Shown here one piece after another: positions 29,601 through 42,883 of a DNA stretch of 64,000 bases (the first letter of the stretch is position 1; each line of letters begins with the position of its first letter). The notes beneath the pieces were generated by a model. It made no database searches and was not told the DNA's origin. It saw only the letters and a list, made by a program, of their open reading frames with translations. A program made the position numbers and the translations under genes. Origin of the DNA: Orientallactaga sibirica (Eukaryota; Chordata; Mammalia; Rodentia; Dipodidae); NCBI GenBank assembly GCA_036365145.1, contig JAEOAD010002856.1:1-64000 (forward strand), given 5' to 3'.

Positions 29601-30929
29601 TAGGAAAGCAACTTATTCCTAGAACCAAAATGGCTTATTTCACACAGCACAGTGTTCGCCAATGAAGATGTATGTTTTCTAAACCAACTGCTTTAGAAAT
29701 GAAGCGAAACTACTAATTTGTACATCTTCTTAGATTACGCTAACTAGAAATGTTTGAAGTTGCTGCACTAAAGCTTCTTCGTAGAAAAGCAACTGATTCC
29801 TGGAACCGAACTAACTTATTTCACACAGTACAATTTTCGGAAATGAAGATGTATGTTTTCTAAACAACCTGATTTAGAAATGAAGTGAAACTACTAAGTT
29901 GTATATCTTGTTATATTACAGTAACTAGAAAAGTTTGAACTTGCTGCACTAAAACTTCTTCGTAAGGAAACAACTGTTTCCTAGAAACGAACTAGCTTAA
30001 TTCACACAGTACAGTGTTCGGAAATAAAGATGCTTGTTTTCTAAACAAACTAATTTAGAAAAGAATCGAAACTAGTAAGTTGTACATCTTGTTAGATTAC
30101 ACAAACAAGGAAGGTTTGAAGTTGCTGCACTAAACCTTCTTCGTAGGAAAGCAACTGATTCCTAGAACCAAACTAGCTTTTTTCACACAGGAGAGTGTTT
30201 GCCAATGAAGATGTATGTTTTCTAAACCAACTGCTTTAGTAATGAAGCGAAACTACTAATTTGTGCATCTTATATTACAGTAAACAGAAATTTTGAAGTT
30301 GCTGCACTAAACCTTCTTCGTAGGAAAGCAACTGATTCCTAAAACCACACTAACTTATTTCACACAGTACAGTATTCGGCAATGAAGATGGATGTTTTCT
30401 AAACAAACTGCTTTAGAAATGAAGTGAAACTTTTAAGTTGTATATGTTGTTAGGTTACACTAACTAGAAATGTTTGAACTTGCTGCACTAAACCTTCTTC
30501 GTAGGAAAGGAACTGATTCCTAGAACCAAAGTAGCTTATTTCACACAATACAGTTTTCGGCAATGAAGATGTTTTTTTTTTGAAAAAAACTACTTTAGAT
30601 ATGAAGAGAAACTAGTAAGTTGTTCATCTTGTCAGACTACACTAACAAGAAACGTTTGAACTTGCTGCACTAAACCTTCTTTGTAGGAAAGCAACTGATT
30701 CCTAGAACCGAATTATCTTATTTCACACAGTACAGTGTCGGCAATGACGATGTTTGTTTTTGAAACAAACTACTTTAGATATGAAGCGAATTTACTAAGT
30801 TGTACATCTTGTTAGATTACACTAACGAGAAAAGTTTGAACTTGCTGCACTAAACCTTCTTCGTAGGAAAGCAACTGATTCCTAGAACCGAACTAGCTTA
30901 TTTCACACAGTACAGTGTTCTGCAATGAA

Positions 30930-31270
30930 GATGTTTGTTTTCTAAAGAAACTACGTTAGAAATGAAGCAAATCTATTAAGTTGTACATCTTGTTAGATTA
31001 CACAAACTAGAAAATTTGATCTGCTTCACTGAAGATTGTTCTTACGAAAGCAACTCATTCCGAGAACCGAACTACCTTATTTCACACAGTACAGTGTTCG
31101 GCAATGAAGGTGTTTGTTTCCTAAACAAAGTATGTTGGCAATGATGCGAATGTACTAGTTGTCCATCTTGTTAAATTACACAAACTAGGAAAGTTTGATC
31201 TTGATACACTGAAGATTCTTCTTAAGAAAGCAACTCATTCCGAGTACAAAACTAGCTTATTTCACACAGT
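30930..31270. repeat. Island of two family B monomers inside family A
   Basis: Two consecutive monomers carry family B markers. The first has AAACTACGTTAGAAATG, TTGATCTGCTTCACTGAAG and CAACTCATTCCGAG. The second has GAAGGTGTTTG, AAGTATGTTGG, GTCCATCTTGTTAAATTACA, CTTCTTAAGAAAG and CATTCCGAG. Family A monomers flank them with no phase break. The order (CTAAAGAAACTACG type, then CTAAACAAAGTATG type) is also found as a neighbouring pair in the main family B block. The sequence GAACCGAACTACC at the end of the first monomer is A-like, so the pair is slightly mosaic. Confidence 0.85.
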
Positions 31271-31919
31271 ACAGTGTTCGGCAATGAAGATGTTTGTTTT
31301 TGAAAAGAACTACTTTAGATATGAAGAGAAACAGGTAAGTTGTACATCCTGTTAGACTACACTAACTAGAAAAGGTTGAACTTGCTGCACTAAACCTTCT
31401 TTGTAGGAAAGCAACTGATTCCTAGAACCGAATTAGCTTATTTCACACAGTACAGTTTTCGGAAATGAAGATGTTTGTTTTTGAAACAAACTGCTTTAGA
31501 TATGAAGCGAATCTAGTAAGTTGTACATGTTGTTAGATTACAGTAACTAGAAACGTTTGAAGTTGCTGCACTAAACCTTCTTCGTAGGAAAGCAACTGAT
31601 TCTAGGACCGAACTAGCTTATTTCTCACAGTACAGTGTTCGGCAATGAAGATGTTTGTTTTCTAAACAAACTACTTTACAAATTAAGCGAAACTAGTAAG
31701 TTTTACATCTTGTTAGACTACACAAACAAGGAAGGTTTGAAGTTGCTGCACTAAACCTTCTTCGTAGAAAAGCAACTGATTCCTAGAACCGAAGTAACTT
31801 ATTTCACACAGTACAGTTTTCGGCAATGAAGATGTATGTTTTCTAAACAAACTGCTTTAGAAATGAAGTGAAACTACTAAGTTGTACATCTTGTTAGATT
31901 ACAGTAACTAGGAACGTTT

Positions 31920-33370
31920 GAACTTGCTGCACTAAACCTTCTTCGTAGGATAGGAACTGATTCCAAGAACCAAACTAGCTTATATCACACAGTAGAGTGT
32001 TCAGCAATGAAGATGTTTGTTTTTGAAAAAAACTACTTTAGATATGAAGAGAAAAAGGTAAGTTGTACATCTTGTTAGACTACACTAAGTAGAAAAGTTT
32101 GAACTTGCTGCACTAAACCTTCTTTGTTAGAAAGCAACTGATTCCTAGAACCGAATTAGCTTATTTCACACAGTACAGTTTTTGGCAATGAAGATGTTTG
32201 TTTTTCAAACAAACTACTTTAGATATAAAGCGAATCTAGTAAGTTGTACATCTTGTGAGACTACACAAACAAGGAAGGATTGAAGTTGCTGCACTAAACC
32301 TTCTTCGTAGGAAAGCAACTGATTCCTAGATCAGAACTAACTTTTTTCACACAGTACAGTTTTCGGCAATGAAGATGTATGTTTTCTAAACAATCTGCTT
32401 TAGAAATGAAGTGAAACTACTAAGTTGTACGTCTTGTTAGATTACACTAACTAGAAAAGTTTGAACTGGCTGCAATAAAACTTCTTCGTAGGAAAGGAAC
32501 TGATTCCTAGAACCGAACTAGCTTATTTCACACAGTAAAGTGTTCGGCAATGAAGATGTTTGTTTTCTAAAGAAACTACTTTAGAAATGAAGCGAAACTA
32601 GTAAGTTGTACATCTTGTTAGACTTCACAAACAAGGAAGGTTTGAAGTTGCTGGACTAAACCTTCTTCGTAGGAAAGGAACTGATTCCTAGAACCAAACT
32701 AGCTTATATCACACAGTAGAGTGTTCAGCAATGAAGATGTTTGTTTTTGAAAAAAACTACTTTAGATATGAAGAGAAACAGGTAAGTTGTACATCTTGTT
32801 AGACTACACTAAGTTGAAAAGTTTGAACTTGCTGCACTAAACCTTCTTTGTAAGAAAGCAACTGATTCCTAGAACCGAATTAGCTTATTTCACACAGTAC
32901 AGTTTTTGGCAATGAAGATGTTTGTTTTTCGAACAAACTACTTTAGATATAAACCGAATCTAGTAAGTTGTACATCTTGTGAGACTACACAAACAAGGAA
33001 GGTTTGAAGTTGCTGCACTAAACCTTCTTCGTAGGAAAGCAACTGATTCCTAGATCAGAACTAACTTATTTCACACAGTACAGTTTTCGGCAATGAAGAT
33101 GTATGTTTTCTAAACAAACTGCTTTAGAAATGAAGTGAAACTACTAAGTTGTACGTCTTGTTAGATTACACTAACTAGAAAAGTTTGAACTGGCTGCAAT
33201 AAACCTTCTTCGTAGGAAAGGAACTGATTCCTAGAACCGAACTAGCTTATTTCACACAGTAAAGTGTTCGGCAATGAAGATGTTTGTTTTCTAAAGAAAC
33301 TACTTTAGAAAAGAAGCGAAACTAGTAAGTTGTACATCTTCTTAGACTACACAAACAAGGAAGGTTTGAA
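31920..33370. repeat. Tandem duplication of a 4-monomer unit (724 bp) in family A
   Basis: TATATCACACAGTAGAGTG, a private variant of the conserved box, occurs at 31981 and 32705, exactly 724 bases apart. Downstream variants follow each in the same order: CTTGTGAGACTACAC, CCTAGATCAGAACTAAC, TTGTACGTCTTG and GAACTGGCTGCAATAAA. The copies are near identical over about four monomers. Confidence 0.85.
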
Positions 33371-36300
33371 GTTGCTGGACTAAACCTTCTTCGTAGGAAA
33401 GCAACTGATTCCTACAACCAAACTAGCTTATTTCACACAGCACAGTGTTCGCCAATGAAGATGTATGTTTTCTAAACGAACAGCTTTAGAAATGAAGCAA
33501 AACAACTAATTTGTATATCTTCTTAGATTACACTAAGTAGAAATGTTTGAAGTTGCTGCACTAAACCTTCTTCGTATGAAAGCAACTGATTCCTAGAACC
33601 GAACTAACTTATTTCACACAGTACAGTTTTCAGCAATGAAGATGTATGTTTTCTAAACAAACAGCTTTAGAAATTAAGTGAAAGCACTAAGTTGTACATC
33701 TTGTTAGATTACACTACGTAGAAAAGTTTGAATTTGCTGCACTAAACCTTCTTCCTAGGAAAAGAACTGATTCCTAGAACCGCACGAGCTTATTTGAAAC
33801 AGTACAGTGTTCGGCAATGGAGATGTTTGTTTTTGAAAAAAACTACTTCAAATATGAAGAGAAACAGGTAAGTTGTAAATCTTGTTAGACTACACTAACT
33901 AGAAAAGTTTGAACTTGCTGCACTAAACCTTCTTCGTAGGAAAGCAACTGATTCCTAGAACCGAACTAGCTTATTTCACACAGTACAGTGTTCGGCAAAG
34001 AAGATGTTTGTTTTTGAAACAAACGACCTTAGATATGAAGCGAATGTAGTAAGTAGTACATCTTGTTAGATTACACTTACTAGAAAAGTTTGAACTTGCT
34101 GCACTAATCCTTCTTCGTAAGAAAGCAACTGATTCCTAGAACTGAACTAGCTTATTTCACACAGTACAGTGTTCGGCAATGAAGATGTTTGTTTTTCAAA
34201 CAAACTACTTTAAATATGAAGCGAATCAAATAAGTTGTACATGATGTTAGATTACACTAAGTAGAAAAGTATGAACTTGCTGCACTAAACCTTCTTTGTA
34301 GGAAAGCAACTCATTCCTAGAACCGAACCAGCTTACTTCACACAGTAAACTGTTTGGCAATGAAGATGTTTGTTTTCTAAACAAACTACTTTACAATTGA
34401 AGCGAAACTAGTAAGTTGTACATCTTGTTAGACTACACAAACAAGGAAGGTCTGAAGTTGCTGCACTAAACCTTCTTCGTGGGAAAGCAACTGATTCCTA
34501 GAACTGAACTAACTTATTTCACACAGTACAGTTTTCGGCAATGAATATGTATGTTTTCTAAACAAACTGCTTTAGAAATGAAGTGAAAGTACTAAGTTGT
34601 ACGACTTGTTAGATGACACTAACTAGAATAGTTTGAACTTGCTGCACTAAACCTTCTTCGTAGGAAAGGAACTGATTCCGTGAACCGATCCAGCTTATTT
34701 CACACAGTACAGTGTACGGCAATGAAGATGTTTGTTGTTGAAACAAACTACTTTAGATATGAAGCGAATCTAGTAAGTTGTATATCTTGTTAGATTACAC
34801 TAACTAGAAAAGTTTGAACTTGCTGTAATAAACCTTCTTCGTAGGAAAGGAACTGATTCCTAGAACCGAACTAGCTTATTTCACACAGTACAGTGTTCGG
34901 CAATGGAGATGTTTGTTTTCTAAACAAACTACTTTACAAATGAAGCGAAACTAGTAAGTTGTACATCTTCTTAGACTACACAAACAAGGAAGGTTTGACG
35001 TTGCTGCACTAAACATTCTTCGTAGGAAAGCAACTGATTCCGAGAACCGAACTAAATTATTTCACACAGTACAGTTTTCGGCAATGAAGATGTATGTTTT
35101 CTAAACAAACTGCTTTAGAAATGAAGTGAAACTACTAAGTTGTACGTCTTGTTAGATTACACTAACTAGAAAAGTTTGAACTTGCTGCACAAAACCTTCT
35201 TCGTAGGAAAGGAACTGATTCCAAGAACCGAACTAGCTTATTTCACACAGTACAGTGTTCGGCAATGAAGATGTTTGTTTTCTAAACAAACTACTTTAGA
35301 AATGAAGCGAAAGTAGTAAGTTGTTCATGTTGTTAGACTACACAAACAAGGAAGGTTTGAAGTTGCTGCACTAAACCTTCTTCGTAGGAAAGCAACTGAT
35401 TCCTAGAACCAAACTAGATTATTTCACACAGCACAGTATTTGCCAATGAAGATGTATGTTTTGTAAACCAACTGCTTTAGAAATGAAGCGAGACTACTAA
35501 TTTGTACATCTTCTTAGATTACACTAACTAGAAAAGATTGAAATTGCTGCACTAAACCTTCTTTGTAGGAAAGGAACTCCTTCCTAGAACCGAAGTAACT
35601 TATTTCAAACAGTACATTGTTCGACAATGAGGATGTATGTTTTCTAAACAAACTGCTTAAGAAATGAAGTGAAAATACTAAGTTGTACATCTTGTTAGAT
35701 TACACTAACTAGAAAAGATTTAACTTGCGGCACTAAACCTTCTTCGTAGGAAAGCAACTGATTCATAGAACCGAACTAGCTTATTTCACACAGTACAGTC
35801 TTCGGCAATGAAGATGTTTGTTTTTGCAACAAACTACTTTAAATATGAAGCGAATCTAGTAAGTTGTACATCTTGTTAGATTACACTAACTAGAAAAGTT
35901 TGAACTTGCTGCACTAAACCTTCTTCGTAGGAAAGGAACTCATTCTTAGAACCGAACTATCTTACTTCACACAGTACAGTGTTCAGCAATGAAGATGTTT
36001 GTTTTTGAAAAAAACTAGTATAGATATGAAGAGAAACAGGTAAGTTGTACAGCTTGTTAGACTACACTAACTAGAAAAGTTTAACTTGCTGCACTAAACC
36101 TTCTTCGTAGGAAAGCAACTGATTTCTAGAACGTAATTAGCTTATTTCATGCAGTACAGTGTTCAGCAATGAAGATGTTTGTTTCTGAAACAAACTACTT
36201 TAGATATGAAGCGAATCTACAAAGTTGTACATCTTGTTAGATTACACTAAGAAGAAAAGTTTGAACTTGCTGCACTAAACCTTCTTCGTAGGAAAGCAAC

Positions 36301-36689
36301 TGATTCCTAGAACCGAATTAGCTTATTTCACACAGTACAGTGTTCGGCAATGAAGATGTATGTTTTTGAAACAAATTACTTTAGATATGACGCAAATCTA
36401 GTAAGTTGTACATCTTGTTAGATTACACTAACTAGAAAAGTTTGAACTTGCTGTACTAAACCTTCTTCGTAGGAAAGCAACTGATTCCTAGAACCGAACT
36501 AGCTTATTTCACACAGTACAGTGTTCGGCAATGAAAATGTTTGTTTTCTAAACAAACTACTTTACAATTGAAGCGAAACTAGTAAGTTGTATATCTTCTT
36601 AGACTACACAAACAAGGAAGGTCTGAAGTTGCTGCACTAAACCTTCTTCGTAGGAAAGCAACTGATTCCTAGAACCGAACTAACTTATT

Positions 36690-39640
36690 TCACACTGTAC
36701 AGTTTTCCGCAATGAAGATGTATGTCTTCTAAACAAACTGCTTTAGAAATGAAGTGAAACTACTAAGTTTTACGTCTTGTTAGATTACACTAACTGGAAA
36801 AGTTTGAAGTTGCTGCACTAAACCTTCTTCGTAGGAAAGCAACTGATTCCTAGAACCGAACTAGCTTATTTCACACAGAACAGTTTTCGGCAATGAAGAT
36901 GTTTGTTTTCTAAACAAACTACTTTACAAATGAAGCGAAACTATTAGGTTGTACATCTTGTTAGACTACACAAACAAGGAAGGTTTGAACTTGCTGCACT
37001 AAACCTTCTTCCTAGAAAAGCAAGTGATTCCTAGAACCAAACTGGCTTATTTCACACAGCACCGTGTTCAGCAATGAAGATGTATGTTTTCTAAACCAAC
37101 TGCTTTAGAAATGAAGTGAAACTACTAATTTTTACATCTTCTTAGATTACACTAAGTAGAAATGTTTGAAGTTGCTGCACTAAACCTTCTTCGTATGAAA
37201 GCAACTGATTCCTAGAACTGAACTAACTTATTTCACACAGTACAGTTTACAGCAATGAAGATGTATGTTTTTTGAACAAACTGCTTTAGAAATGAAGTGA
37301 AAGTACTAAGTTGTACACCTTGTTAGATTACACTAACTAGAAAAGTTTGAACTTGCTGCACTAATCCTTCTTCGCAGGAAAAGAACTGATTCCTAGAACC
37401 GAACTAGCTTATTTCACACAGTACAGTGTGCGGAAATGGAGATGTTTGTTTTTGAAAAAAACTACTTTTAATATGAAGAGAAACCGGTAAGTTGTACATC
37501 TTGTTAGACTACACTAACTAGAAAAGTTTGAACTTGCTGCACTAAACCTTCTTCGTAGGAAAGCAACTGATTCCTAGAACCGAACTAGCTTATTTCACAC
37601 AGTACAGTGTTCAGCAATGAAGATGTTTCTTTTCTAAACAAACTACTTTACAAATGAAGCGAAACTACTAAGTTGTACATCTTGTTAGACTACACAAACA
37701 AGGAAGGTTTGAAGTTGCTGCACTAAAAAGAGAGGAAAGCAACTGATTCCTAGAACCAAACTAGATTATTTCACACAGCACAGTGTTCGCCAATGAAGAT
37801 GTATGTTTTCTAAACCAACTGCTTTAGAAATGAAGCGAGACTACTAATTTGTACATCTTCTTAGATTACACTAACTAGAAATGTTTGAAGTTGCTGCACT
37901 AAACCTTCTTCGTAGGAAAGGAACTGCTTCCTAGAACCGAACTAACTTATTTCACACAGTACATTGTTTGACAATGAGGATGTATGTGTTCTAAACAAAC
38001 TGCTTAAGAAATGAAGTGAAAATACTAAGTTGTACATCTTGTTAGATTACACTAACTAGAAAAGTTTGAACTTGCTGCACTAAACCTTCTTCGTAGGAAA
38101 GCAACTCATTCCTAGACCGAACTATCTTACTTCACACAGTACAGTGTTCGGCAATGAAGATGTTTGTTTTTGAAAAAAAAACTACTATAGATATGAAGAG
38201 AAACAGGTAAGTTGTACATCTTGTTAGACTACACTAACTAGAAAAGTTTGAACTTGCTGCACTATACCTTCTTCGTAGGAAAGCAACTGATTCCTAGAAC
38301 CAAACAAGCTTTTTTCACACTGTACAGTGTTTTGCAATGAAGATGTTTGTTTTCTAAACAAACTACTTTACAAATGAAGCGAAACTAGTAAGTTGTACAT
38401 CTTGTTAGACTACACAAACAAGGAAGGTTTGAAGTTGCTGCACTAAACCTTCTTCGTAGGAAAGCAACTGATTCCTAGAACCGAATTAGCTTGTTTTACA
38501 CAGTACAGTGTTCGGCAATGAAGATGTTTGTTTTTGAAACAAACTACTTTAGATATGACACGAATCTAGTAAGTTGTACATGTTGTTAGATTACACTAAC
38601 TAGAAAAGTTTGAACTTGCTGCACTAAACCTTCTTCGTAGGAAAGCAACTGATTCCTAGCACCGAACTAGCTTATTTCACACAGTACAGTGTTCGGCAAT
38701 GAAAATGTTTGTTTTCTAAACAAACTACTTTACAATTGAAGCGAAACCAATAAGTTGTACATCTTGTTAGACTACACAAACAAGGAAGGTCTGAAGTTGC
38801 TGCACTAAACCTTCTTCGTAGGAAAGCAACTGATTCCTAGAACCGAACTAACTTATTTCACACAGTACAGTTTTCCGCAATGAAGATGTATGTTTTCTAA
38901 ACAAACTGCTTTAGAAATGAAGTGAAACTACTAAGTTGTACGTCTTGTTAGATTACACTAACTGGAAAAGTTTGAAGTTGCTGCACTAAACCTTCTTCGT
39001 AGGAAAGCAACTGATTCCGAGAACCGAACTAGCTTATTTCACACACTACAGTGTACGGCAGTGAAGATGTTTGTTTTTGAAACAAACTACTTTAGATATG
39101 AAGCGAATCTAGTAAGTTGTACATCTTGTTAGATTACACTAACTAGAAAAGTTTGAACTTGCTGCACTAAACCTTCTTCGTAGGAAAGAACTGATTCCTA
39201 GAACCGAACTATCTTATTTCACACAGTACAGTGTTCGGCAATGAAGATGTTTGTTTTCTAAACCAACTACTTTACAAATGAAGCGAAACTATTAGGTTGT
39301 ACATCTTGCTAGACTACACAAACAAGGAAGGTTTGAACTTGCTGCACTAAACCTTCTTCCTAGAAAAGCAAGTGATTCCTAGAACCGAACTGGCTTATTT
39401 CACACAGCACAGTGTTCGGCAATGAAGATGTATGTTTTCTAAACCAACTGCTTTAGAAATGAAGTGAAACTACTAATTTTTACATCTTCTTAGATTACAC
39501 TAAGTAGAAATGTTCGAAGTTGCTGCACTAAACCTTCTTCGTATGAAAGCAACTGATTCCTAGAACTGAACTAACTTATTTCACACAGTACAGTTTACAG
39601 CAATGAAGATGTATGTTTTTTGAACATACTGCTTTAGAAA
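36690..39640. repeat. Higher-order repeat of 12-13 monomers in family A
   Basis: AGTTTTCCGCAATG occurs at 36711 and 38869 (offset 2158, 12 monomers). GTTTACAGCAATG with the following TTTTTTGAACA occurs at 37245 and 39593 (offset 2348, 13 monomers). The order of variants is the same in both copies, so the second copy carries one extra monomer between the two marks. This is the clearest long higher-order unit in family A. Confidence 0.7.
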
Positions 39641-41010
39641 TGAAGTGAAAGTAGTAAGTTGTACACCTTGTTAGATTACACTAACTAGAAAAGTTTGAAA
39701 TTGCTGCACTAAACCTACTTCGCAGGAAAAGAACTGATTCCTAGAACCGAACTAGCTTATTTCACACAGTACAGTGTTCGTAAATGGAGATGTTTGTTTT
39801 TGAAAAGAACTACTTTAAATATGAAGAGAAACCGGTAAGTTGTATATCTTGTTAGACTGCACTAACTAGAAAAGTTTGAACTTGCTGCACTAAACCTTCT
39901 TCCTAGAAAAGCAACTGATTCCTAGAACCAAACTGGCTTATTTCACACAGCACAGTGTTCGGCAATGAAGATGTTTGTTTTCTAAAACCAACTGCTTTAC
40001 AAATGAAGTGAAACTACTAGGTTTTACATCTTCTTAGATTACACAAACAGAAAATGTTTGAACTTGCTGCACTAAACCTTCTTCCTAGAAAGCAACTGAT
40101 TCCTAGAACTGAACTGGCTTATTTCACACAGCACAGTGTTACAGCAATGAAGATGTATGTTTTTAAACATACTGCTTTAGAAATGAAGTGAAACTAGTAA
40201 GTTTTACATCTTGTTAGATTACACTAACTAGAAATGTTTGAAATTGCTGCACTAAACCTTCTTCGTATGAAAGCAACTGATTCCTAGAACTGAACTAGCT
40301 TATTTCACACAGTACAGTTTACAGCAATGAAGATGTTTGTTTTTGAAAAGAACTACTTTAGAAATGAAGTGAAAGTAGTAAGTTGTACACCTTGTTAGAT
40401 TACACTAACTAGAAAAGTTTGAAATTGCTGCACTAAACCTACTTCGCAGGAAAAGAACTGATTCCTAGAACCGAACTAGCTTATTTCACACAGTACAGTG
40501 TTCGTAAATGGAGATGTTTGTTTTTGAAAAGAACTACTTTAAATATGAAGAGAAACCGGTAAGTTGTATATCTTGTTAGACTGCACTAACTAGAAAAGTT
40601 TGAACTTGCTGCACTAAACCTTCTTCGTAGGAAAGCAACTGATTCCTAGAACCGAACTAGCTTATTTCACACAGCACAGTGTTCGGCAATGAAGATGTTT
40701 GTTTTTGAAACAAACTACTTTACATATGAAGCGAAACTAGTAAGTTGTACATGTTGTTAGATTACACTTAGTAGAAAAGTTTGAACTTGCTGCAATAAAC
40801 CTTCTTCGTAGGAACGCAACTGATTCCTAGAATCGAAGTAACTTATTTTACACAGTATAGTTTTTGGCAATGAAGATGTATGTTTTCTAAACAAACTGCT
40901 TTAGAAATGAAGTGAAACTACTAAGTTGTACATCTTGTTAGATTACTTTAACTAGAAAAGTTTGAACTTACTGCGCTAACCCTTCTTCGTAGGAAAGCAA
41001 CTGATTCCTA
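39600..41010. repeat. Tandem duplication of a 4-monomer unit (724 bp) near the A/B border
   Basis: TAAATGGAGATG followed by TGAAAAGAACTACTTTAAAT and GAAACCGGTAAG lies at 39781 and 40505, an offset of 724 bases. The preceding CTACTTCGCAGGAAAAG is also duplicated. Between them, about 39900-40330, monomers have small indels (for example TTACAGCAATG and TTTTTAAACATAC). They look like a mild form of the degeneration seen at 18121-20890. Confidence 0.7.
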
Positions 41011-42367
41011 GAACCGAACTAGCTTATTTCACACAGTACAGTGTTCGGCAATGAAGATGTTTGTTTTCTAAACACACTACTTTAGAAATGAAGCTAAACT
41101 AGTAACTTGTACATCTTGTTAGATTACACAAACAAGGAAGGTTTGAAGTTGCTGCACTAAACCTTCTTAGTAGGAAAGCAACTGATTCCTAGAACCAAAA
41201 TAGCTTATTTCACACAGCACAGTGTTTGGCAATGAAGGTGTTTTTTTTTCTCAAGGAACTATGCTAGAAATGAAGCTCATCTATTAAGTTGTACATCTTT
41301 TTAGATGACACAAACAAGGAAAGTTTGATATTCCTGCACTGAAGATTCTTCTTAAGAAAGCAACCCATTCTGAGAACAGAACTAGCATATTTTACACAGT
41401 ACAGTGTTCGGCAATGAAAGTGTTTGTTTTCTAAACAAAGTATGTTGGAAAAGGGGCCAATGTACTAAGTTCCAACTTGTTAAATTACACAAAATAGGAA
41501 TTTTTGATCTTGTTGCACTGAAGATTCTTTGTAAGAAAGCAACTCATTCCGAGAACAGAACCAGCTTATTTCACACAGTACAGTATTCGACAATGAAGGT
41601 GTTTGTTTTCTAAACAAACAAGGTTAGAAATGAAGCTAATCTATTAAGATGTATATCTTGTTAGATTACACAAACCAGGAAAGTTTGATCTTGCTGCACT
41701 GAAGACTCTTCGTAAGAAAGCAACTGATTTGGAAAAGAGAACTAGCTTATTGCACACAGTACACTGTTCGGCAATGAAGGTGTTTGTTTTCTAAAGAAAC
41801 TACGTTAGAAATGAAGCTCATCTATTAAGTTGTACATCTTGTTATTTTACAGAAACTAGGAAAGTTTTATCTTGCTTCACTGAAGATTCTTCGTAAGGAA
41901 GCAAATCATTCCTAGAACAGAACTAGCTTATTTCACAAAGTACAATGTTCGGCAATGAGGGTGTTTGTTTTCTAAACAAACTACGTTAGAAATGAAGCTA
42001 ATCTATTAAGTTGTACATCTTGTTAGATTACACAAACTAGGAATGTTTGATCTTGCTGGACTGAAGACTCTTCGTAAGAAAGCAACTCATTCCGAGAACA
42101 GAACTAGCTTATTTCACATAGTACAGTGTTCGGCAATGAAGGTGTTTGTTTTCTAAACAAAGTATGTTGGAAATGAGGCGAATGTACTAAGTCCCAACTT
42201 GTTAAATTACACAAACCAGGAAAGTTTGATCTTGCTTCACTGAAGATTCTTTGAAAGAAAGCAACTCATTCCGAGAACAGAACCAGCTTATTTCATACAG
42301 TACTGTGTTCAACAATGAAGGTGTTTGTTTTCTGAACACAGAACGTTATAAATGAAGCTAATCTATT

Positions 42368-42381
42368 AAGATGTACATCTT
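42368..42381. repeat. Second dyad, 14-bp palindrome centred on GTAC (example)
   Basis: AAGATGTACATCTT is a perfect palindrome. The commoner AAGTTGTACATCTT breaks one pair. AAGTTGTACAACTT (51213-51226, 62412-62425) restores it from the other side. In B1 monomers AAGTTGTCCAACTT (for example 48144-48157) keeps perfect 6-base arms around TC. The block occurs once per monomer at a fixed phase. Confidence 0.8.
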
Positions 42382-42883
42382 GTTAGCTTACACAAACCAG
42401 GAAAGTTTGATCTTGCTGCACTGAAGACTCTTCGTAAGAAAGCAACTCATTCCGAGAACAGAACTAGCATATTTCACACACTACTGTGTTCGGAGAAGGA
42501 GGTGTTTGTTTTCTAAGGAAACTACGTTGGAAATGAAGCTAATCTATTAAGTTGTACATCATGTTAGATTACACCAACTAGGAAATTTTGATCTTGCTTC
42601 ATTGAAGGTCTTTCTTAAGAAAGCAACTGATTCCGAGAACAGAACTAGTTTATTTCACACACTACAGTGTTCGGCAATGAAGGTGTCTGTTTTCTAAACA
42701 AAGTATTTTGGAAAGGAGGCGAATGTACTAAGTTATCCAACTTGTTAAATTACACAAACTAGGAAAGTTTGATCTTGCTTCACTAAAGATCCTTCGTAAG
42801 AAAGCAACTCATTCCGAGAACAGAACTAGCTTATTTCACACAGTACAGTGTTCGGCAATGAAGGTGTTTGTTTTCTAAAGAAA

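Larger units (their letters stand above)
1..41230. repeat. Satellite family A array, ~181-bp monomers
   Basis: The same roughly 181-bp unit repeats head to tail through the whole interval; recognisable blocks such as TTCGGCAATGAAGATG recur every 178-183 bases. Family A is marked by CTAAACCTTCTTCGTAGGAA and CTGATTCCTAGAACC, where family B has CTGAAGATTCTT and CTCATTCCGAGAACAG. Several monomer types are visible. One has AAACAAGGAAGG in the middle (near 2701-2880). One has GTATG and GCTTTAGAAATGAAGTG (near 3064-3240). One has TTTTTGAAACAAAC with GATATGAAGCG (near 1620-1800). One has TTGAAAAAAACTAC with GAAACAGG (near 15225-15405). One has ACAGCACAGTGTTCGCC with CTAAACCAAC (near 29645-29830). The AAACAAGGAAGG type often alternates with types carrying ACTAACTAGAAA. 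There is no coding potential. I infer a centromeric or pericentromeric location from array size and organisation; the sequence alone does not prove it. Confidence 0.95.
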
